Below, piece by piece: positions 9,348 to 18,989 of a DNA stretch of 64,000 nt. Both the position numbers and the translations under genes were made by a program. The number at the start of each line of letters is the position of its first letter. Position 1 is the stretch's first letter. Origin of the DNA: Acinetobacter tibetensis (GTDB taxonomy: Bacteria; Pseudomonadota; Gammaproteobacteria; Pseudomonadales; Moraxellaceae); NCBI RefSeq assembly GCF_023824315.1, contig NZ_CP098732.1, positions 372,001-436,000 on the forward strand. The letters run 5' to 3'. The notes below the pieces were generated by a model. That model saw nothing but the letters and a program-made list of their open reading frames with translations, searched no databases and had not been told where the DNA came from.

Positions 9348-9361
9348 GGCGCGAGGTTCTT

Positions 9362-9712
9362 ATGAACGAAAAGAAACAATCCCGTTTGCGTCGTGCGAAA
9401 AGCACACGCTTGCACATTCGTGCATTGGGTGCGACTCGTTTGTGTGTAAACCGCACTCCGCGTCACATCTATGCTCAAGTTATCTCAGCAGATGGTGGCA
9501 AAGTTTTAGCGCAAGCTTCAACTTTAGATGCTACTTTACGTGCTGGTGCAACTGGTAATATTGAAGCAGCGACTAAAGTAGGTGCTTTAATCGCAGAACG
9601 TGCTAAAGCAGCTGGTATTACTAAAGTTGCATTTGACCGTTCTGGTTTTAAATATCATGGTCGTATCAAAGCCTTGGCTGATGCTGCTCGTGAAAACGGC
9701 TTGGAGTTCTAA
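9362..9712 (+). CDS. rplR: 50S ribosomal protein L18
   Basis: 116 residues, [20 protein letters not shown], the basic 5S rRNA-binding N-terminus. The C-terminal [28 protein letters not shown] is strongly conserved. With L5 and L25 it places 5S rRNA in the central protuberance. Its stop is followed two bases later by the rpsE start. Confidence 0.97.
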   Translation: MNEKKQSRLRRAKSTRLHIRALGATRLCVNRTPRHIYAQVISADGGKVLAQASTLDATLRAGATGNIEAATKVGALIAERAKAAGITKVAFDRSGFKYHGRIKALADAARENGLEF

Positions 9713-9714
9713 TC

Positions 9715-10212
9715 ATGGCTAAAGTTGAACAAAACGAAGGTCTTGTTGAAAAGCTGGTTGCCGTTGATCGTGTAGCCAAAGTTGTTAAGGGTGGTCGTAT
9801 CTTCTCTTTCACAGCATTAACTGTTGTGGGCGATGGTAACGGTCGTGTAGGTTTTGGTCGTGGTAAAGCACGTGAAGTTCCAGCTGCGATTTCTAAAGCA
9901 CTTGAAGCTGCACGTCGTAACATGATTACTGTAGACCTTGCTGGTACTACTTTACAACACCCTGTGAATGCACGTCATGGTGCAAGCCGTGTGTACATGC
10001 AACCTGCTTCTGAAGGTACTGGCGTAATTGCTGGTGGCGCTATGCGTGCCGTTCTTGAAGCTGCAGGCGTACATAACGTACTTGCTAAATGTTACGGTTC
10101 TACAAATGCTGCGAACGTTGTAAACGCAACTTTCAAAGGTTTGCGTGATATGACTTCTCCAGAGAAAGTAGCTGCTAAACGTGGTCTTTCTGTAGAACAA
10201 ATTCAAGGGTAA
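9715..10212 (+). CDS. rpsE: 30S ribosomal protein S5
   Basis: 165 residues. The dsRNA-binding-like N-domain has [19 protein letters not shown] near residue 27, which includes the loop where spectinomycin-resistance changes occur in other species; no deletion is seen. The C-terminal domain has [19 protein letters not shown]5 acts in decoding accuracy with S4 and forms the mRNA entry site. Confidence 0.97.
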   Translation: MAKVEQNEGLVEKLVAVDRVAKVVKGGRIFSFTALTVVGDGNGRVGFGRGKAREVPAAISKALEAARRNMITVDLAGTTLQHPVNARHGASRVYMQPASEGTGVIAGGAMRAVLEAAGVHNVLAKCYGSTNAANVVNATFKGLRDMTSPEKVAAKRGLSVEQIQG

Positions 10213-10218
10213 TCAATC

Positions 10219-10395
10219 ATGAAAACGATTAAAGTTACCCAGACTAAATCCTCTTCTCATCGCTTGAAAAATCACAAGCTTTGTTTACAAGGTTTAGGTC
10301 TGCGTCGTATTGGTCATACTGTAGAAGTGCAAGATACGCCTTCTAACCGCGGTATGATCAACAAAGTCTACTATATGGTTAGTGTAGAGGAATAA
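10219..10395 (+). CDS. rpmD: 50S ribosomal protein L30
   Basis: 58 residues read directly from the sequence: [20 protein letters not shown] at the start and [13 protein letters not shown] at the end. The [13 protein letters not shown] core typical of L30 is present as [15 protein letters not shown]. It fills the gap between rpsE and rplO exactly where L30 lies in spc operons of gammaproteobacteria. Confidence 0.96.
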
Positions 10396-10398
10396 GCC

Positions 10399-10839
10399 AT
10401 GACTCTGCGTTTAAATGAACTTGCACCTGCAGAAGGTGCGAAGCGTGATAATCTTCGTCTAGGTCGTGGTATTGGCTCTGGCGTTGGTAAGACTGGTGGT
10501 CGTGGTATCAAAGGTCAAAACTCACGTAAAAGTGGTGGTACTCGTCCAGGCTTTGAAGGCGGTCAAACTGCGTTATATCGTCGTTTACCTAAATTCGGTT
10601 TCACTAGCCAAATCGCTTTAAAAACTGCTGAAGTACGTTTATCAGAGCTTGCTAAAGTTGAAGGTGATATTGTTTCACTTGAAACTTTAAAAGCAGCGAA
10701 TGTTGTACGTAAAGATATGCTTCGTGCTCGTATCGTACTTTCTGGTGAAATTACTCGTGCATTCACTGTACAAGGTGTTGCATTGACTAAAGGCGCTAAA
10801 GCTGCTGTTGAAGCTGCTGGCGGCAAAGTCGAGGAGTAA
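10399..10839 (+). CDS. rplO: 50S ribosomal protein L15
   Basis: 146 residues. The N-terminal extension [20 protein letters not shown] (from about residue 23) is glycine- and arginine-rich and threads into 23S rRNA. It is followed by [18 protein letters not shown], the L15 signature. It starts three bases after rpmD and ends six bases before secY. Confidence 0.97.
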   Translation: MTLRLNELAPAEGAKRDNLRLGRGIGSGVGKTGGRGIKGQNSRKSGGTRPGFEGGQTALYRRLPKFGFTSQIALKTAEVRLSELAKVEGDIVSLETLKAANVVRKDMLRARIVLSGEITRAFTVQGVALTKGAKAAVEAAGGKVEE

Positions 10840-10845
10840 TCGCGA

Positions 10846-12204
10846 GTGTCTATGTCTCCTAGTTCTTCAGGTCATGTTCACATGATGAAAGGCCAACCGT
10901 TTTACGTGAAATATCGTGAAATTATTCGCCGAATGATGTTTCTCTTCGGTGCATTGTTGGTTTTTCGACTAGGAGCGCATATTCCAGTACCGGGCATTAA
11001 TAATGCTGCACTTGAAAACCTTTTTAATGCAAACCAGGGCACAATCCTTGGTTTGTTTAATATGTTTTCAGGTGGTGCCTTAGAAAGAATGTCAATTCTT
11101 GCCTTGGGGATTATGCCGTATATTTCTGCATCAATTATTGTGCAGTTAATGTCGACTGTGATTCCATCACTCGAAGCTTTGAAAAAAGAGGGAGAGCAAG
11201 GGAAGCGCAAGATTAATCAATATACACGTCAAGGTACGTTGCTTTTAGCTTTAGTGCAAGCAACTGGAATGTGTGCAGGTTTGATCAGCCAAGGGATTAC
11301 CTTGTCAGCTGGTTTAGCCTTTTATGTTCCTGCTGTAACCTCATTGGTTGCAGGTACTATGTTCTTAATGTGGTTGGGTGAACAAATTACCGAACGCGGA
11401 GTGGGTAATGGTATTTCCATGATCATTTTCGCGGGTATTGTTGCTGGATTGCCTAATTTAATTATGCAATCAATCTCATCAGTAGATAATGGTCAAACAA
11501 GTCTGATTGGCTTGGTTATTTTTGGCTTATTGTCTCTAGGTGTTTTGGCAGCAATTGTGTTTATTGAGAAAGCGCAGCGTCGTATTCCAGTAAACTATGC
11601 TCAAAAACAACAAGGTCGTCGTGTATTTACTGCACAGCAGACACATTTGCCATTAAAAATTAATATGGCAGGTGTAATTCCAGCGATCTTTGCAAGCTCT
11701 TTACTCTTGTTCCCAGCGAGTTTGGGGCAGTGGGTGGGAAGCTCAGATCCGAGTGCAGGAATAATCAAACGTAGTCTTCAAGATTTGGCTCTTTTATTGT
11801 CGCCTGGACAGCCGTTGTATTTGGTGCTCTTTGGTGCGTTAATTATCTTTTTCTGTTATTTTTATACGGCGCTCGTATTTAGCCCGAAAGAAGTATCGGA
11901 AAACTTAAAACGCAGCGGAGCTTATGTGCCTGGTATTCGCCCAGGTGAGCAAACTGCTCGTTATTTAGATCATATTCTCAATCGTTTGACGTTTATTGGT
12001 GCGATTTATATTACGATCGTGTGTTTAATGCCAATGATTTTGCAAAGTTCTTTTGGTATTCCATTCTATCTGGGTGGTACATCTTTGCTGATCGTAGTCG
12101 TTGTTGTTATGGATTTCATGGCGCAATTGCAAGCACATCTCACATCTCATCAATATGATAATCAAACGTTAATGAGAAAAACGACTGCTCATCCGAAGGG
12201 ATAA
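10846..12204 (+). CDS. secY: protein translocase subunit SecY
   Basis: 452 residues with ten hydrophobic segments. The plug region [20 protein letters not shown] near residue 66 and the cytoplasmic loop [15 protein letters not shown] near residue 243 are diagnostic; [18 protein letters not shown] near residue 363 is part of the C5 loop that contacts SecA and ribosomes. The start is a GTG at 10846 with GAGGAG 10-15 bases upstream; an ATG at 10852 is possible. SecY with SecE and SecG forms the inner-membrane channel for Sec-dependent export and membrane insertion. Confidence 0.97.
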
Positions 12205-12224
12205 GCGCACTTAGAGGTTTCATC

Positions 12225-12341
12225 ATGAAAGTACAAGCTTCTGTAAAGAAAATTTGTGGTAGCTGTAAAGTTATCCGTCGTAATGGGGTTATTCGCGTAA
12301 TTTGCAGCGCAGAACCTCGTCATAAGCAGCGTCAAGGTTAA
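12225..12341 (+). CDS. rpmJ: 50S ribosomal protein L36 (zinc-binding form)
   Basis: 38 residues read from the sequence: [19 protein letters not shown] and, at the end, [12 protein letters not shown]. Cys11, Cys14, Cys27 and His33 form the CCCH zinc-ribbon site of the zinc-dependent L36 form. AGAGG lies ten bases before the ATG. It is the last gene of the spc section, followed by a 107-bp gap with the next promoter. Confidence 0.96.
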
Positions 12342-12356
12342 TCTGATCAAGACCTG

Positions 12357-12413
12357 TTGATTTCAGTAGGCTAATTAGGTTATTATCCGCCCCTCAAGAT
12401 TTTTGTGGGGCGG
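12357..12413 (+). promoter_or_regulatory. promoter and leader hairpin of the alpha operon
   Basis: TTGATT (12357-12362) and TATTAT (12381-12386) are 18 bp apart, directly followed by a GC-rich discriminator. CCGCCCC (12387-12393) can pair with GGGGCGG (12407-12413). No T-run follows, so the hairpin is not a terminator for rpmJ; it would lie at the 5' end of the rpsM transcript. In E. coli S4 regulates the alpha operon through its leader; that this hairpin is the S4 site is inference. Confidence 0.6.
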
Positions 12414-12448
12414 TTGATTATCTCTACTGCCTTTTTGGAGAAAATTGA

Positions 12449-12805
12449 ATGGCTCGTATTGCCGGTGTAAACATTCCGGATAACAAGCATGCTGTTATCT
12501 CTCTCACGTATATCTTTGGTATTGGTCGCCACACTGCTAAGAACATCTTAGCTGCTGTAGGTATCGCTCCAACGACTAAGATTCGTGAATTAGATGATGC
12601 TCAGCTTGATGCGATTCGTGCAGAAGTTACTAAGGTTCCGACCGAAGGTGATTTACGTCGCGAAATTTCCATGAACATTAAACGTTTAATGGATTTAGGC
12701 TGCTACCGCGGTCTTCGTCATCGTCGCAGCTTGCCTGTCCGCGGACAACGCACCAAAACTAACGCACGTACCCGTAAAGGTCCGCGCAAACCTATTAAGA
12801 AATAA
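12449..12805 (+). CDS. rpsM: 30S ribosomal protein S13
   Basis: 118 residues, [20 protein letters not shown]. The helix-two-turn-helix [17 protein letters not shown] and the C-terminal tail [18 protein letters not shown], which reaches the tRNAs in the A and P sites, are both present. GGAG eight bases upstream supports the start. S13 forms intersubunit bridge B1 with L5. Confidence 0.97.
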   Translation: MARIAGVNIPDNKHAVISLTYIFGIGRHTAKNILAAVGIAPTTKIRELDDAQLDAIRAEVTKVPTEGDLRREISMNIKRLMDLGCYRGLRHRRSLPVRGQRTKTNARTRKGPRKPIKK

Positions 12806-12824
12806 GATTTCTGGAAGCTAAAAG

Positions 12825-13211
12825 ATGGCTAAAGATACTCGCGCACGCAAGAAGGTCACTCGTACCGTCTCTGAAGGTGTTGCACACATTCACGCTTCTT
12901 TTAATAACACCATTGTAACGATCACTGATCGTCAAGGTAATGCATTGGCTTGGGCTACTTCAGGTGGACAAGGCTTCCGTGGATCACGTAAATCAACTCC
13001 GTTTGCTGCTCAGGTAGCTGCTGAAGTTGCTGGTAAAGCTGCTTTAGATTACGGTTTGAAAAACTTGGACGTCCTTGTAAAAGGTCCTGGTCCTGGTCGT
13101 GAATCTGCGGTTCGTGCTTTAGGTGCAGTGGGTTATAAAATTAACAGCATTACCGATGTGACGCCAATCCCGCACAACGGTTGCCGTCCACCTAAAAAAC
13201 GTCGCGTGTAA
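12825..13211 (+). CDS. rpsK: 30S ribosomal protein S11
   Basis: 128 residues. Conserved segments are [20 protein letters not shown] and [20 protein letters not shown], and the basic C-terminus [10 protein letters not shown]11 lies on the platform close to the anti-Shine-Dalgarno end of 16S rRNA. The gap to rpsM is 19 bp. Confidence 0.97.
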   Translation: MAKDTRARKKVTRTVSEGVAHIHASFNNTIVTITDRQGNALAWATSGGQGFRGSRKSTPFAAQVAAEVAGKAALDYGLKNLDVLVKGPGPGRESAVRALGAVGYKINSITDVTPIPHNGCRPPKKRRV

Positions 13212-13223
13212 GGAGAAACATTC

Positions 13224-13847
13224 ATGGCTCGTTATATTGGTCCAAAATGCAAACTCTCTCGCCGCGAAGGGACAGACCTGCAATTAAAATCTGGCGTTAA
13301 ACCATTTGACGTTAAGACTAAAAAACATGCTAAAGCTCCTGGCCAACATGGTCAAAGCCGTGCAAAACAATCTGAGTATTCACTACAATTACGTGAAAAA
13401 CAAAAAGTACGTCGTATGTACGGTGTTTTAGAGCGTCAATTTAGTAACTACTATAAAGAAGCTGCTCGTGTTAAAGGCGCAACTGGTGAAAACTTGTTGA
13501 AATTGCTTGAAAGCCGTCTAGATAACGTTGTTTATCGCATGGGTTTTGGTTCTACACGTGCAGAAGCTCGTCAGCTTGTATCTCACCGTTCTATCACTTT
13601 AAATGGTCGTCGTGTTAACATTGCGTCTATCCAAGTTAAAGCTGGTGACGTGATTGCAGTTCACGAAGGTGCTAAGCAACAATTGCGTATTAAAAATGCA
13701 GTTGAATTAGCTGCTCAACGTGGTATTCCTTCTTGGATGGAAATTGATCATTCTAAGTTGGAAGGTACATTTAAAGCTGCACCAGATCGTTCTGATTTAC
13801 CTGCTGAAATCAACGAAAGCTTGATTGTAGAATTGTATTCTAAATAA
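13224..13847 (+). CDS. rpsD: 30S ribosomal protein S4
   Basis: 207 residues. The S4 RNA-binding domain is at about residues 95-160 ([20 protein letters not shown], then [18 protein letters not shown]). S4 starts 16S assembly by binding the five-way junction and with S5 sets decoding accuracy; in E. coli it represses the alpha operon. GGAGAAAC lies before the ATG. No N-terminal CxxC zinc site is seen. Confidence 0.97.
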   Translation: MARYIGPKCKLSRREGTDLQLKSGVKPFDVKTKKHAKAPGQHGQSRAKQSEYSLQLREKQKVRRMYGVLERQFSNYYKEAARVKGATGENLLKLLESRLDNVVYRMGFGSTRAEARQLVSHRSITLNGRRVNIASIQVKAGDVIAVHEGAKQQLRIKNAVELAAQRGIPSWMEIDHSKLEGTFKAAPDRSDLPAEINESLIVELYSK

Positions 13848-13864
13848 TCCTTGAGGTAGCAATA

Positions 13865-14872
13865 ATGACGCGTACTGCAAATGAGTTTCTAACTCCGCAA
13901 GCGATCAAGGTCGAAGCGGTTAGCGGGACCTCGGCAAAAGTTATTCTAGAACCCTTAGAGCGTGGCTTTGGTCATACTCTGGGCAATGCTTTACGTCGCA
14001 TCCTTCTTTCTTCTTTACCTGGCGCTGCTGTGGTTGAAGTTGAAATTGAAGGTGTTGAGCACGAGTACAGTACTTTGGAAGGCTTGCAGCAGGACATCGT
14101 CGAGCTCTTGCTGAACCTAAAAGGATTGTCTATTAAGCTGTTCGATCAAAATGAAGCTTATTTGACATTAGAGAAACAAGGTCCTGGTGACGTTACTGCC
14201 GCTGACCTTCGTTTACCTCATAATGTTGAAGTGGTTAACCCTGAACATTTGATCGGTACTTTAAGTGCTTCAGGCTCATTAAAAATGCGCCTGAAAGTTG
14301 CTCAAGGTCGTGGTTATGAGACTTCTGACTCACGTTTCCCAGAAGGCGAAACTCGCCCGGTGGGTCGTTTACAGTTAGATGCATCTTATAGCCCAATCAA
14401 ACGTGTGTCTTACATCGTAGAAAATGCGCGTGTAGAACAACGTACTGACCTTGATAAACTGATCATTGATCTTGAAACCAATGGTACAGTTGATCCTGAA
14501 GAAGCAATCCGCAAAGCGGCGACAATTTTGCAACAACAAATTGCAATTTTTGTTGACCTTCAGAAAGATCAAGCTCCTGTTGCTCAAGAACCTCGTGAAG
14601 AAGTTGATCCAATTTTGCTTCGTCCAGTAGATGATCTAGAGCTTACTGTTCGTTCTGCGAATTGTTTAAAAGCAGAAAATATTTACTACATTGGTGATCT
14701 TGTACAGCGTACTGAGGTTGAGTTACTCAAAACTCCTAACCTTGGTAAGAAATCGCTTACTGAGATCAAAGATGTTCTGGCTTCTAAGGGCTTACAGCTC
14801 GGCATGCGTTTAGAGAACTGGCCACCAGCTAGTCTCCGTATGGACGATCGTTTCGCCTATCGTAGCCGTTAA
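13865..14872 (+). CDS. rpoA: RNA polymerase alpha subunit
   Basis: 335 residues. The N-terminal dimerisation domain covers about 1-235 and includes [21 protein letters not shown] flexible linker ([15 protein letters not shown]) leads to the C-terminal domain from about 250, where [20 protein letters not shown] and [14 protein letters not shown] contain the residues that bind the UP element and activators. The gene lies between rpsD and rplQ, as in most proteobacteria. Confidence 0.98.
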   Translation: MTRTANEFLTPQAIKVEAVSGTSAKVILEPLERGFGHTLGNALRRILLSSLPGAAVVEVEIEGVEHEYSTLEGLQQDIVELLLNLKGLSIKLFDQNEAYLTLEKQGPGDVTAADLRLPHNVEVVNPEHLIGTLSASGSLKMRLKVAQGRGYETSDSRFPEGETRPVGRLQLDASYSPIKRVSYIVENARVEQRTDLDKLIIDLETNGTVDPEEAIRKAATILQQQIAIFVDLQKDQAPVAQEPREEVDPILLRPVDDLELTVRSANCLKAENIYYIGDLVQRTEVELLKTPNLGKKSLTEIKDVLASKGLQLGMRLENWPPASLRMDDRFAYRSR

Positions 14873-14890
14873 TTAAGTAGGACTATCACC

Positions 14891-15256
14891 ATGCGTCATC
14901 GTAATAGTGGTGTGAAATTAGGCCGTACAAGCAGTCATCGTAAAGCGATGTTTCAAAACATGGCTAACTCTTTGTTTGAGCACGAGTTGATCAAAACAAC
15001 TGTGCCTAAAGCAAAAGAGTTACGTCGTGTAGCTGAGCCTTTAATCACTTTAGCTAAAAACGATACTGTTGCAAACCGTCGTTTGGCGTTTGCTCGTACT
15101 CGTTCAGCAGCAACTGTTGGTAAATTATTTACCATTCTTGGCCCTCGTTACAAAGAGCGTAACGGCGGTTATCTACGTGTTCTTAAAGCGGGCTTCCGTG
15201 CGGGTGATGCTGCACCGATGGCTTACGTTGAACTAGTAGATCGCGAAGTTAACTAA
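14891..15256 (+). CDS. rplQ: 50S ribosomal protein L17
   Basis: 121 residues, [20 protein letters not shown], the conserved start. [16 protein letters not shown] sequence ([16 protein letters not shown]) follows. L17 surrounds the exit tunnel rim next to L22 and L32. It is the last gene of the alpha operon and is followed after 27 bp by a strong terminator. Confidence 0.97.
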   Translation: MRHRNSGVKLGRTSSHRKAMFQNMANSLFEHELIKTTVPKAKELRRVAEPLITLAKNDTVANRRLAFARTRSAATVGKLFTILGPRYKERNGGYLRVLKAGFRAGDAAPMAYVELVDREVN

Positions 15257-15283
15257 TTTCGCAGGATAACTCAGTTGTTCTTA

Positions 15284-15317
15284 AAAAAAGGTCGGTTTTT
15301 AACCGACCTTTTTTATT
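15284..15317 (+). terminator. rho-independent terminator of the alpha operon
   Basis: AAGGTCGGTT pairs with AACCGACCTT around a short T-rich loop, flanked by an A-run on the left and TTTTTT on the right. It ends the ribosomal cluster after rplQ. Confidence 0.9.
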
Positions 15318-15383
15318 GTCTTTTGTTTGACAATATTTACTTTTGTCCTGAAATGACATGATTTTTATCTGAATTTACTCAAC

Positions 15384-15403
15384 TTGACATTGATCATTGT
15401 CAA
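15384..15403. promoter_or_regulatory. candidate operator upstream of the monooxygenase gene
   Basis: TTGACA (15384-15389) and TGTCAA (15398-15403) are inverted around TTGATCAT, which itself contains the palindrome TGATCA. The site lies 48 bp before the start codon in a promoter-like AT-rich region and could overlap a -35 element. It looks like a dimeric repressor site, for example of a TetR-type protein, but no regulator gene is adjacent. Confidence 0.4.
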
Positions 15404-15451
15404 ATTTGTGTTTTAATAAAATAGAATTATCAGTCAGGTTATAAAAACAAT

Positions 15452-16942
15452 ATGGAAAAGCAAATTGATATATTGATTATTGGAGCAGGTATTTCAGGGA
15501 TTGGTTTAGCTGCACATTTATCTAAGAATAATCCAAATCGTTCTTATGAAATTATCGAGCGTAGAGAGAGTATTGGTGGCACATGGGATTTGTTTAAATA
15601 TCCTGGGATTCGTTCGGATTCAGATATGTCCACCTTTGGTTATAATTTCAAGCCATGGCAGCAATCAAGTGTATTGGCGGATGGCGCTGCAATCAAAGGT
15701 TATTTAACGGAAGTTGTAGAAGAATATCAACTTGCTTCTAAAATTCATTTTAAACACAATGTCGTTTCTGCGAATTATGATTCGACCATTCAAAAATGGG
15801 TGGTGGAAATTGAAGATCATAAGCAAAAGAAACAGACTTGGGTAGCAAACTTTATTCTAGGCTGTACGGGTTATTATAATTATGATCATGGTTATCAACC
15901 TAAATTCCCAAATCAGCCAGAATTTAAAGGTGAGTTTATCCATCCGCAGCAGTGGCCAGAAAATTTAGATTATCGTGGGAAAAAGGTGCTTATCATTGGT
16001 AGTGGCGCTACCGCGATTACTTTAGTGCCCGCTATGGCAAAAGGTGGGGCAGCACATGTGACCATGTTGCAACGTTCACCGACTTATATTGCTTCGGTTC
16101 CTTCGATGGATTTTATTTACGATAAAATGCGTAAAATTTTACCTGAAGATATTGCATATAAACTGACCCGTGCACGTAATATCGGGATGCAACGTGGTAT
16201 CTATGCCTTGGCACAAAAGCAACCGAAACTCCTACGTAAATTCCTATTAAAATCAATTGAGTTGCAATTGAAAGGTAAAGTGGATATGAAACACTTTACC
16301 CCAAGTTATAATCCTTGGGATCAGCGTTTATGTGTGGTGCCTGATGGTGATCTGTTTAAAATTTTACGCTCTGGTCAAGCCAGTGTAGAGACAGATTTAA
16401 TTGAACGATTCACAGAAACAGGTGTCTTGTTAAAGTCAGGTAAACATCTCGACGCTGATATTATTGTTTCAGCGACAGGCCTAGATATTCAAATTTTAGG
16501 GGGCTTAAAGGCAACTTTAGATGGTCAGCCTATCGATACCTCAAAGCATATGCTTTATCAAGGTGTGATGGTGAGTGATGTTCCGAATATGGCGATGATT
16601 ATTGGTTATATTAATGCGTCATGGACATTAAAGGTGGATATTGCGGCTGACTATATTTGTCGTTTGATTAACTATATGGATCAAAAAGGTTATGTGCAGG
16701 TGATTCCGCAAAGTGATCCAACTGAACTGTTGGAAGACACGGTGATGGGAAGTTTAACGTCTGGTTATATTGCCCGCGCTGCCAATGTGATGCCAAAACA
16801 AGGCAAGCATGCACCATGGAAAGTCACCAATAATTATTTGGCTGATCGTAAGGCATTGAAACATGCAACCTTTGAAGATGCTGTATTAAAGTTTAAGAAA
16901 GCATTACCGCATGATCAACGCAAGCCTAAATTGGTTTCTTGA
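15452..16942 (+). CDS. flavin-containing monooxygenase, Baeyer-Villiger type
   Basis: 496 residues. GAGISG (residues 11-16) is the FAD-binding Rossmann motif, GGTWD (42-46) is shared by Baeyer-Villiger enzymes, FKGEFIHPQQW (158-168) fits the family fingerprint FxGxxxHxxxW, and IGSGATA (182-188) is the NADPH-binding fold. Such enzymes insert one oxygen of O2 into ketones or oxidise heteroatoms. The length and PGIRSDSDM segment resemble the EtaA/MymA branch, so the substrate may be a hydrophobic ketone; this is inference. It is transcribed alone, between the alpha-operon terminator and its own terminator. Confidence 0.85.
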   Translation: MEKQIDILIIGAGISGIGLAAHLSKNNPNRSYEIIERRESIGGTWDLFKYPGIRSDSDMSTFGYNFKPWQQSSVLADGAAIKGYLTEVVEEYQLASKIHFKHNVVSANYDSTIQKWVVEIEDHKQKKQTWVANFILGCTGYYNYDHGYQPKFPNQPEFKGEFIHPQQWPENLDYRGKKVLIIGSGATAITLVPAMAKGGAAHVTMLQRSPTYIASVPSMDFIYDKMRKILPEDIAYKLTRARNIGMQRGIYALAQKQPKLLRKFLLKSIELQLKGKVDMKHFTPSYNPWDQRLCVVPDGDLFKILRSGQASVETDLIERFTETGVLLKSGKHLDADIIVSATGLDIQILGGLKATLDGQPIDTSKHMLYQGVMVSDVPNMAMIIGYINASWTLKVDIAADYICRLINYMDQKGYVQVIPQSDPTELLEDTVMGSLTSGYIARAANVMPKQGKHAPWKVTNNYLADRKALKHATFEDAVLKFKKALPHDQRKPKLVS

Positions 16943-16956
16943 GCTAAGAAGTAATG

Positions 16957-16982
16957 AAAAAGGAGCATTAAGCTCCTTTTTT
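16957..16982 (+). terminator. rho-independent terminator after the monooxygenase gene
   Basis: AAAAAGGAGC pairs with GCTCCTTTTT around ATTAA. The A-run and T-run on the two sides let it also serve the convergent acyl-CoA dehydrogenase gene, whose stop is at 16997. Confidence 0.85.
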
Positions 16983-16996
16983 ATGATTCTTAGATT

Positions 16997-18184
16997 TTAT
17001 AAGGTACGTGAAATGAGTTCTTTCATAATTTCATTGGTGCCTGCATAAATGCGATTGGCACGGTTATCGATATATGCGCGCGCAATTGGATACTCCAGCA
17101 TGTAGCCGTAACCACCATGCAGTTGTAAGCATTCATCGACCACTTTAGAAAACATTTCTGAGATTTTGTATTTGGCTGCTGCTGCGGCATCGACAGCTAA
17201 TTGCTCTGCAAGTTGTAGTTGCATACAGCGATCAAGATAAACACGACAAAAGTCAATTTCGGTGCGGAGTTCAGCCAATTTAAAGCGAGTATTTTGAAAA
17301 TCAGAAATGCGCTTGCCAAAAGCTTGACGTTCTTTCGTGTATTGTACGGTATGTGCAAATGCTGCCTCGGCACCAGCTTGGCAGATAATTGCCACTAGCA
17401 TGCGTTCCCATGCCAATTCTTTCATCAGCATCATAAAGCCCATTCCCTCGGCTCCAAGTAGATTTTGCTTGGGTACACGCACGTCATCAAAGAACAACTC
17501 GCAGGTGTCTTGACCTTTCATGCCGATTTTATTCAGTGGCTTGCCTTTGCTGAAACCGACACGGTTGGCTTCGACCATAATGAGTGAGAGATTGGCAGAA
17601 CCTTTGTCGCTGTGTCCCGTTTTACAGACCACAATGGCCATATCACACAAGTAACCATTGGTGATAAAGATTTTGGAACCATTAATAACATATTCATCCC
17701 CCTCGAGGACGGCAGTCGTCTTGATGGCTTGTAGGTCTGAACCTGTGCTGGGTTCGGTCATTGCAATGGCAGTGATCACTTCACCTGATGCCATTTTGGG
17801 TAACCAGTGCTGCTTTTGTGCTTCATTACCAAAGTTGTTTACGTAATTGGCAACAATATCAGAATGCAGAGAGAATCCTGTTGCGGAGTCCATTGCATAG
17901 GCTTGTTCTTCAATCAGGATCATGCTGTATAGACGATCAACACCAGAACCACCATAAGCTTCGGGCATGGTGGCACAGAGTAGGCCCAGTTGACCGGCTT
18001 TATTCCATAAATCTCGATCAACATGTTGTTGTTGTTCATATTTTTCAGTATTTGGTACAACCTCTTGAGTATAAAACTTGCGCACCATGTCACGGAAGGC
18101 TTCGTGTTCCGAATTGAACAGTTGTCTTGGTAACATGTGGGTCAGTGGGCGTATAGCTCCAGATTGCATGATTATGATGTCCAT
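16997..18184 (-). CDS. acyl-CoA dehydrogenase
   Basis: Up to 395 residues. Recognisable parts are AMTEPSTGSDLQAIKTTA (FAD/substrate loop), YTKERQAFGKRISDFQ, and QLHGGYGYMLEYPIARAY with RIYAGTNEIM near the C-terminus. The position of the catalytic Glu of medium-chain enzymes (YEGT) is Ala here, so the base must come from elsewhere, as in isovaleryl- and long-chain-type enzymes; LAWERML is a candidate region. It would oxidise an acyl-CoA to the 2-enoyl-CoA and pass electrons to ETF. The start is unsure: MLPRQLFNSEHEAF at 18136 looks like a natural N-terminus, while 18184 gives 16 extra residues. Confidence 0.85.
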   Translation of the reverse strand: MDIIIMQSGAIRPLTHMLPRQLFNSEHEAFRDMVRKFYTQEVVPNTEKYEQQQHVDRDLWNKAGQLGLLCATMPEAYGGSGVDRLYSMILIEEQAYAMDSATGFSLHSDIVANYVNNFGNEAQKQHWLPKMASGEVITAIAMTEPSTGSDLQAIKTTAVLEGDEYVINGSKIFITNGYLCDMAIVVCKTGHSDKGSANLSLIMVEANRVGFSKGKPLNKIGMKGQDTCELFFDDVRVPKQNLLGAEGMGFMMLMKELAWERMLVAIICQAGAEAAFAHTVQYTKERQAFGKRISDFQNTRFKLAELRTEIDFCRVYLDRCMQLQLAEQLAVDAAAAAKYKISEMFSKVVDECLQLHGGYGYMLEYPIARAYIDNRANRIYAGTNEIMKELISRTL

Positions 18185-18355
18185 TAATTATCATTGTGAG
18201 GTTGAACTTAAAAGATCTGTGGTGACTTGGGCAATGTGAGTAATGCTCAATTCCATAAAAAAAATGGTAGATTTGGTCATTCATGGGAAATGTCTCGAAA
18301 CTTCGCCAATGATTCGGTTAAACTAAGGCACTTCTGTTTGGTCTAGGGGAATACA

Positions 18356-18613
18356 ATGAGCGAAGAAATGACGCTTGAAGAACGCAAAGTGATTTATCGT
18401 GCACGTCGTGGTTTAAAAGAAATAGATGTGTATTTTGACCCGTATGTTCGAACTTATTATTTAGCGGCATCTCCTGAAGAAAAAGCGTTATTTGCAGAAT
18501 TAGTTGAACAAGAAGACCCTGATTTACTCGATTGGTTTATGGAAGTTGGCGAACCGCCACGTGCTGAAATTAAGACGTTTATTCTTAAATTAAAGCATTA
18601 CGTTCATGGCTAA
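18356..18613 (+). CDS. sdhE: FAD assembly factor SdhE (succinate dehydrogenase)
   Basis: 85 residues, the usual SdhE/CptB size. RARRGLKEIDVYFDPYV contains the RGxxE motif needed for covalent flavinylation of SdhA, and EKALFAELVEQEDPDLLDWF is the conserved helical part. It acts in the cytoplasm as a chaperone for FAD attachment to succinate dehydrogenase or fumarate reductase. Its end overlaps the next gene by eight bases, the common sdhE-ygfX pairing of gammaproteobacteria. Confidence 0.93.
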   Translation: MSEEMTLEERKVIYRARRGLKEIDVYFDPYVRTYYLAASPEEKALFAELVEQEDPDLLDWFMEVGEPPRAEIKTFILKLKHYVHG

Positions 18614-18989
18614 CACCGCATATTATTTGAAACGCAGTCGCGTGGCGATTGTGTTTCAGATCGGTCTATTGTTTCTGATTCAATGTTTAGTTTCGGTTTT
18701 ATTGCCCGTGTGGTTGGCAGTGCTTATTTTGACTATGCTGCTATTTTCATTTTGGATGCAATTGAAGCGCGCTACACTGCATTATTTTGAAGCATTTTCG
18801 ATAGATGAGTGGTCTATTCGGCCAACCGATCAAGGTGTGCAGCACATGCGACTTACGCGAGTGGTTGATCATCATTTTTATATTGTGCTTTATTTCCAAC
18901 AACAATCATCTTGTAGCTATGTCATTTGGTATGACCAGTTAACACTCAAAGACTGGAAAAAACTGAAATTGTTGGCAAAAATGTTCTGA
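18606..18989 (+). CDS. YgfX-like inner-membrane protein
   Basis: 127 residues. Two hydrophobic segments at about residues 13-30 and 33-50 are followed by a soluble part with WSIRPTDQGVQHMRLTRVVD and SYVIWYDQLTLKDWKKLKLL. The short length, two membrane helices and eight-base overlap with sdhE match YgfX (CptA). E. coli YgfX has been described as a toxin of a toxin-antitoxin pair with SdhE and also as a membrane partner in flavoprotein assembly; the sequence does not decide between these. Confidence 0.75.
   Translation: MANTAYYLKRSRVAIVFQIGLLFLIQCLVSVLLPVWLAVLILTMLLFSFWMQLKRATLHYFEAFSIDEWSIRPTDQGVQHMRLTRVVDHHFYIVLYFQQQSSCSYVIWYDQLTLKDWKKLKLLAKMF

Noticed and set aside
12387..12413. Terminator after rpmJ
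   Set aside because: The GC stem has no T-run and directly follows a promoter -10 box, so it belongs to the alpha-operon leader.
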